Positions 4,675-5,888 of a stretch of 5,888 bases of DNA are shown one piece after another. Made by a program: the position numbers and the translations under genes. Numbering within the stretch: the first letter of the stretch is position 1; every line of letters begins with the position of its first letter. Source of the DNA: SIG459 sp045638085 (GTDB lineage Bacteria; Bacillota; Clostridia; Oscillospirales; Oscillospiraceae); contig JAZUAQ010000073.1 of NCBI GenBank assembly GCA_045638085.1, positions 1-5,888 on the forward strand, given 5' to 3'. A model generated the notes under the pieces. It saw only the letters and a list, made by a program, of their open reading frames with translations, had not been told where the DNA came from and did not search any database.

Positions 4675-5455
4675 GGAAATCAGAGATTTTTACGATGAAA
4701 TTGCACCTTTTTATATGCAATTCGATTTTGATAACATTGGAATTCTTGTTGGTTTTCCTGATAATGAGGTTAGAAAAGTGCTTGTTGCTCTGGATATCAC
4801 CGACGAAGTGATAGACGAAGCTATAACCTTTGGTGCTGATCTTATAATTTCACATCACCCAATTATTTTCGAAGCGCTTAAAAGGATTACTATCGATGAC
4901 GTTAAAGGCCGCAAAGTCATAAGAATGATTCAAAACGGAATCTCTGCCATATGCCTTCATACCAACATGGATTCTGCCGAAGGCGGCGTTAATGACGCAC
5001 TTATGACGGCTCTTGGCGTTAAAACTCCTGAGCTTTTGTGTCCTCATGGAAACCACCCTTACGGCGCTCCCTATGGCATTAGCCGCTTTGGTTGTCTTGA
5101 GGAAGCTGTTGGTTTAGATGAGTATTTAAGTGCGATAAAGGTAAATCTTTCTGCTAATGGTCTCAGATATGTAAGCGGAGGCAAGAAAGTTTATAAAATA
5201 GCTTGCTGCGGCGGTGCGGGCGCTGGTGATATGCTCAAGGCTCTTGAGATCGGATGTGACACTTATGTTACTTCCGATCTCAAATATGATCATTTTCTTC
5301 TTGCAAAGGAACTTGGTCTTAATTTGATTGACGCAGATCATTTCTGTACCGAAAATGTCGTTGTTCCCGTTCTTCGCGATAAGCTTGCCGAAAGATGGCC
5401 GGAGCTTGAAGTCGAAGTTTCCAATGTTCATAAGCAAACAATTAAATTTATTTAA
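4661..5455 (+). CDS. Nif3-like dinuclear metal center protein (YqfO/YbgI family)
   Basis: This family forms hexameric toroids with two metal ions per subunit. It is often annotated 'GTP cyclohydrolase I type 2', but the physiological reaction is not settled. Putative metal ligands are visible: His65-His66 in I-S-H-H-P, Asp104 in H-T-N-M-D, and His227 and Glu231 in D-A-D-H-F-C-T-E. Their spacing matches E. coli YbgI. The N-terminus (V-K-E-I-R-D-F near 4-10, then F-D-N-I-G-I-L-V-G near 23-31) is typical. At 264 residues it is the short form: the PII-like insertion that makes Bacillus YqfO about 370 residues is absent. The start ATG 4661 has AAGGAGG (4645-4651) at 9 bases and overlaps the end of trmK, so the two are probably translationally coupled. 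This trmK-Nif3 pairing is conserved in Firmicutes. A terminator follows at once. Confidence 0.93.
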   Translation: MVKVKEIRDFYDEIAPFYMQFDFDNIGILVGFPDNEVRKVLVALDITDEVIDEAITFGADLIISHHPIIFEALKRITIDDVKGRKVIRMIQNGISAICLHTNMDSAEGGVNDALMTALGVKTPELLCPHGNHPYGAPYGISRFGCLEEAVGLDEYLSAIKVNLSANGLRYVSGGKKVYKIACCGGAGAGDMLKALEIGCDTYVTSDLKYDHFLLAKELGLNLIDADHFCTENVVVPVLRDKLAERWPELEVEVSNVHKQTIKFI

Positions 5456-5460
5456 TCATT

Positions 5461-5489
5461 ATCCCCGCAGGAAAGCCTGCGGGGATTTT
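5461..5489 (+). terminator. Intrinsic terminator after the Nif3-family gene
   Basis: ATCCCCGCAGG (5461-5471) and CCTGCGGGGAT (5476-5486) form a perfect 11-bp stem around AAAG. The T run at 5486-5489 is short, but the stem is GC-rich and begins 5 bases after the stop codon. Confidence 0.9.
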
Positions 5490-5496
5490 CTTATGA

Positions 5497-5525
5497 GCAT
5501 ATTTAATTTAGTACGGGCATACTCT
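5497..5525 (+). promoter_or_regulatory. Candidate sigma-E (mother-cell) promoter of spoIVA
   Basis: GCATATT (5497-5503) fits the Bacillus sigma-E -35 consensus (KMATATT) at all 7 positions. After 14 bp, CATACTCT (5518-5525) fits the -10 (CATACAHT) at 7 of 8. B. subtilis spoIVA is transcribed by sigma-E, so position and gene identity agree. The transcription start would be near 5532, leaving a leader of about 33 nt. Confidence 0.8.
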
Positions 5526-5564
5526 TGTACAAAAATCTTAATGTTTATTCGGAGGCTGAAGCGT

Positions 5565-5888
5565 ATGAGTATGTCAGAAATCTACAGAGATATTTCAACA
5601 AGAACGGGAGGAAATATATTCATCGGTGTGGTAGGTCCTGTAAGAACCGGAAAATCGACTTTTATAAAAAAATTCATTGAAAAACTTGTTATTCCGGCTA
5701 TTAGTGATCCATATTTGTTGGAGAGAACAAGAGATGAGCTTCCTCAAAGCGGTTCAGGCAAGTCGATTATGACAGCAGAACCAAAATTTATCCCGGAGGA
5801 TGCTATACAAATTGAGATAGAAAAGGGTATTCAATGCAAAGTGAAACTTGTAGATTGCGTCGGTTATAAAGTCGGAGGCCAAGCGGTC
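5565..5888 (+). CDS. spoIVA: Stage IV sporulation protein A SpoIVA, N-terminal part (3' truncated by window)
   Basis: SpoIVA is a mother-cell ATPase that polymerises on the outer forespore membrane to form the basement layer of the spore coat and is also needed for cortex assembly. The visible 108 residues run to the window edge; the full protein is about 490. Motifs seen are R-D-I-S-T-R-T-G-G-N-I-F-I-G-V-V-G near the N-terminus, Walker A G-P-V-R-T-G-K-S-T (24-32), the D-E-L-P-Q-S segment (57-62), the sensor-like threonine region S-I-M-T-A-E-P-K-F (67-75), and a Walker B-like L-V-D-C-V-G-Y (95-101, Asp97). The start is ATG 5565, with GGAGG (5551-5555) at 9 bases; the second in-frame ATG (5571) is too far away. 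A sigma-E-type promoter lies upstream, so expression should be confined to the sporulating mother cell. Confidence 0.95.
   Translation, partial: MSMSEIYRDISTRTGGNIFIGVVGPVRTGKSTFIKKFIEKLVIPAISDPYLLERTRDELPQSGSGKSIMTAEPKFIPEDAIQIEIEKGIQCKVKLVDCVGYKVGGQAV

Overview
The window looks like a chromosomal core segment of a spore-forming, low-to-moderate GC Gram-positive bacterium, most likely a member of the Clostridia. The grounds are strong AGGAGG-type ribosome binding sites, sigma-A-type promoters, two sporulation genes (sigH and spoIVA), a trmK/Nif3 pair typical of Firmicutes, and a small clostridial-type double zinc-ribbon protein. Every convincing gene is on the + strand. There is no transposon, prophage, CRISPR array, tRNA or rRNA, and no stretch longer than about 125 bases lacks a gene.

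Layout. The window opens inside the 3' end of xerD (2-202), closed by an intrinsic terminator (223-255). A new transcription unit then starts from a candidate extended -10 promoter (257-285) and carries ruvC, ruvA and ruvB (326-2487). ruvC and ruvA overlap by 16 nt, and ruvA and ruvB are 15 nt apart. This is the complete Holliday-junction branch-migration and resolution machine. An AT-rich hairpin and a near-consensus sigma-A promoter (2547-2575) separate ruvB from sigH, the early-sporulation/stationary-phase sigma factor. The promoter lies so close to sigH that the transcript may be leaderless or nearly so. sigH is followed after 59 nt by a small double zinc-ribbon protein (3277-3555) and a perfect 16-bp-stem terminator.

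The second half holds a 67-residue DUF1858-type redox-disulfide protein with its own sigma-A promoter (3644-3671) and start at 3703. A GC-rich hairpin without a U-tract follows, then trmK (TTG start at 3976), which overlaps a Nif3-family metal protein gene (4661-5455) by 14 nt. A terminator (5461-5489) closes this unit. A convincing sigma-E-type promoter (5497-5525) precedes the 5' end of spoIVA, which runs off the window.

Functionally the genes fall into DNA recombination and chromosome resolution (xerD, ruvCAB), sporulation control and spore-coat assembly (sigH, spoIVA), tRNA modification (trmK), and small Cys-rich or metal proteins of uncertain role. I found no evidence of a previously undescribed multi-gene system. 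The most interesting signals are regulatory: the sigH promoter/start arrangement and its overlapping dyad, a dyad around the ruv -10 element, the odd hairpin before trmK, and the sigma-E promoter of spoIVA. Four start codons were set from ribosome binding sites and differ from the longest open frame (ruvC, sigH as an open question, the DUF1858 gene and trmK).
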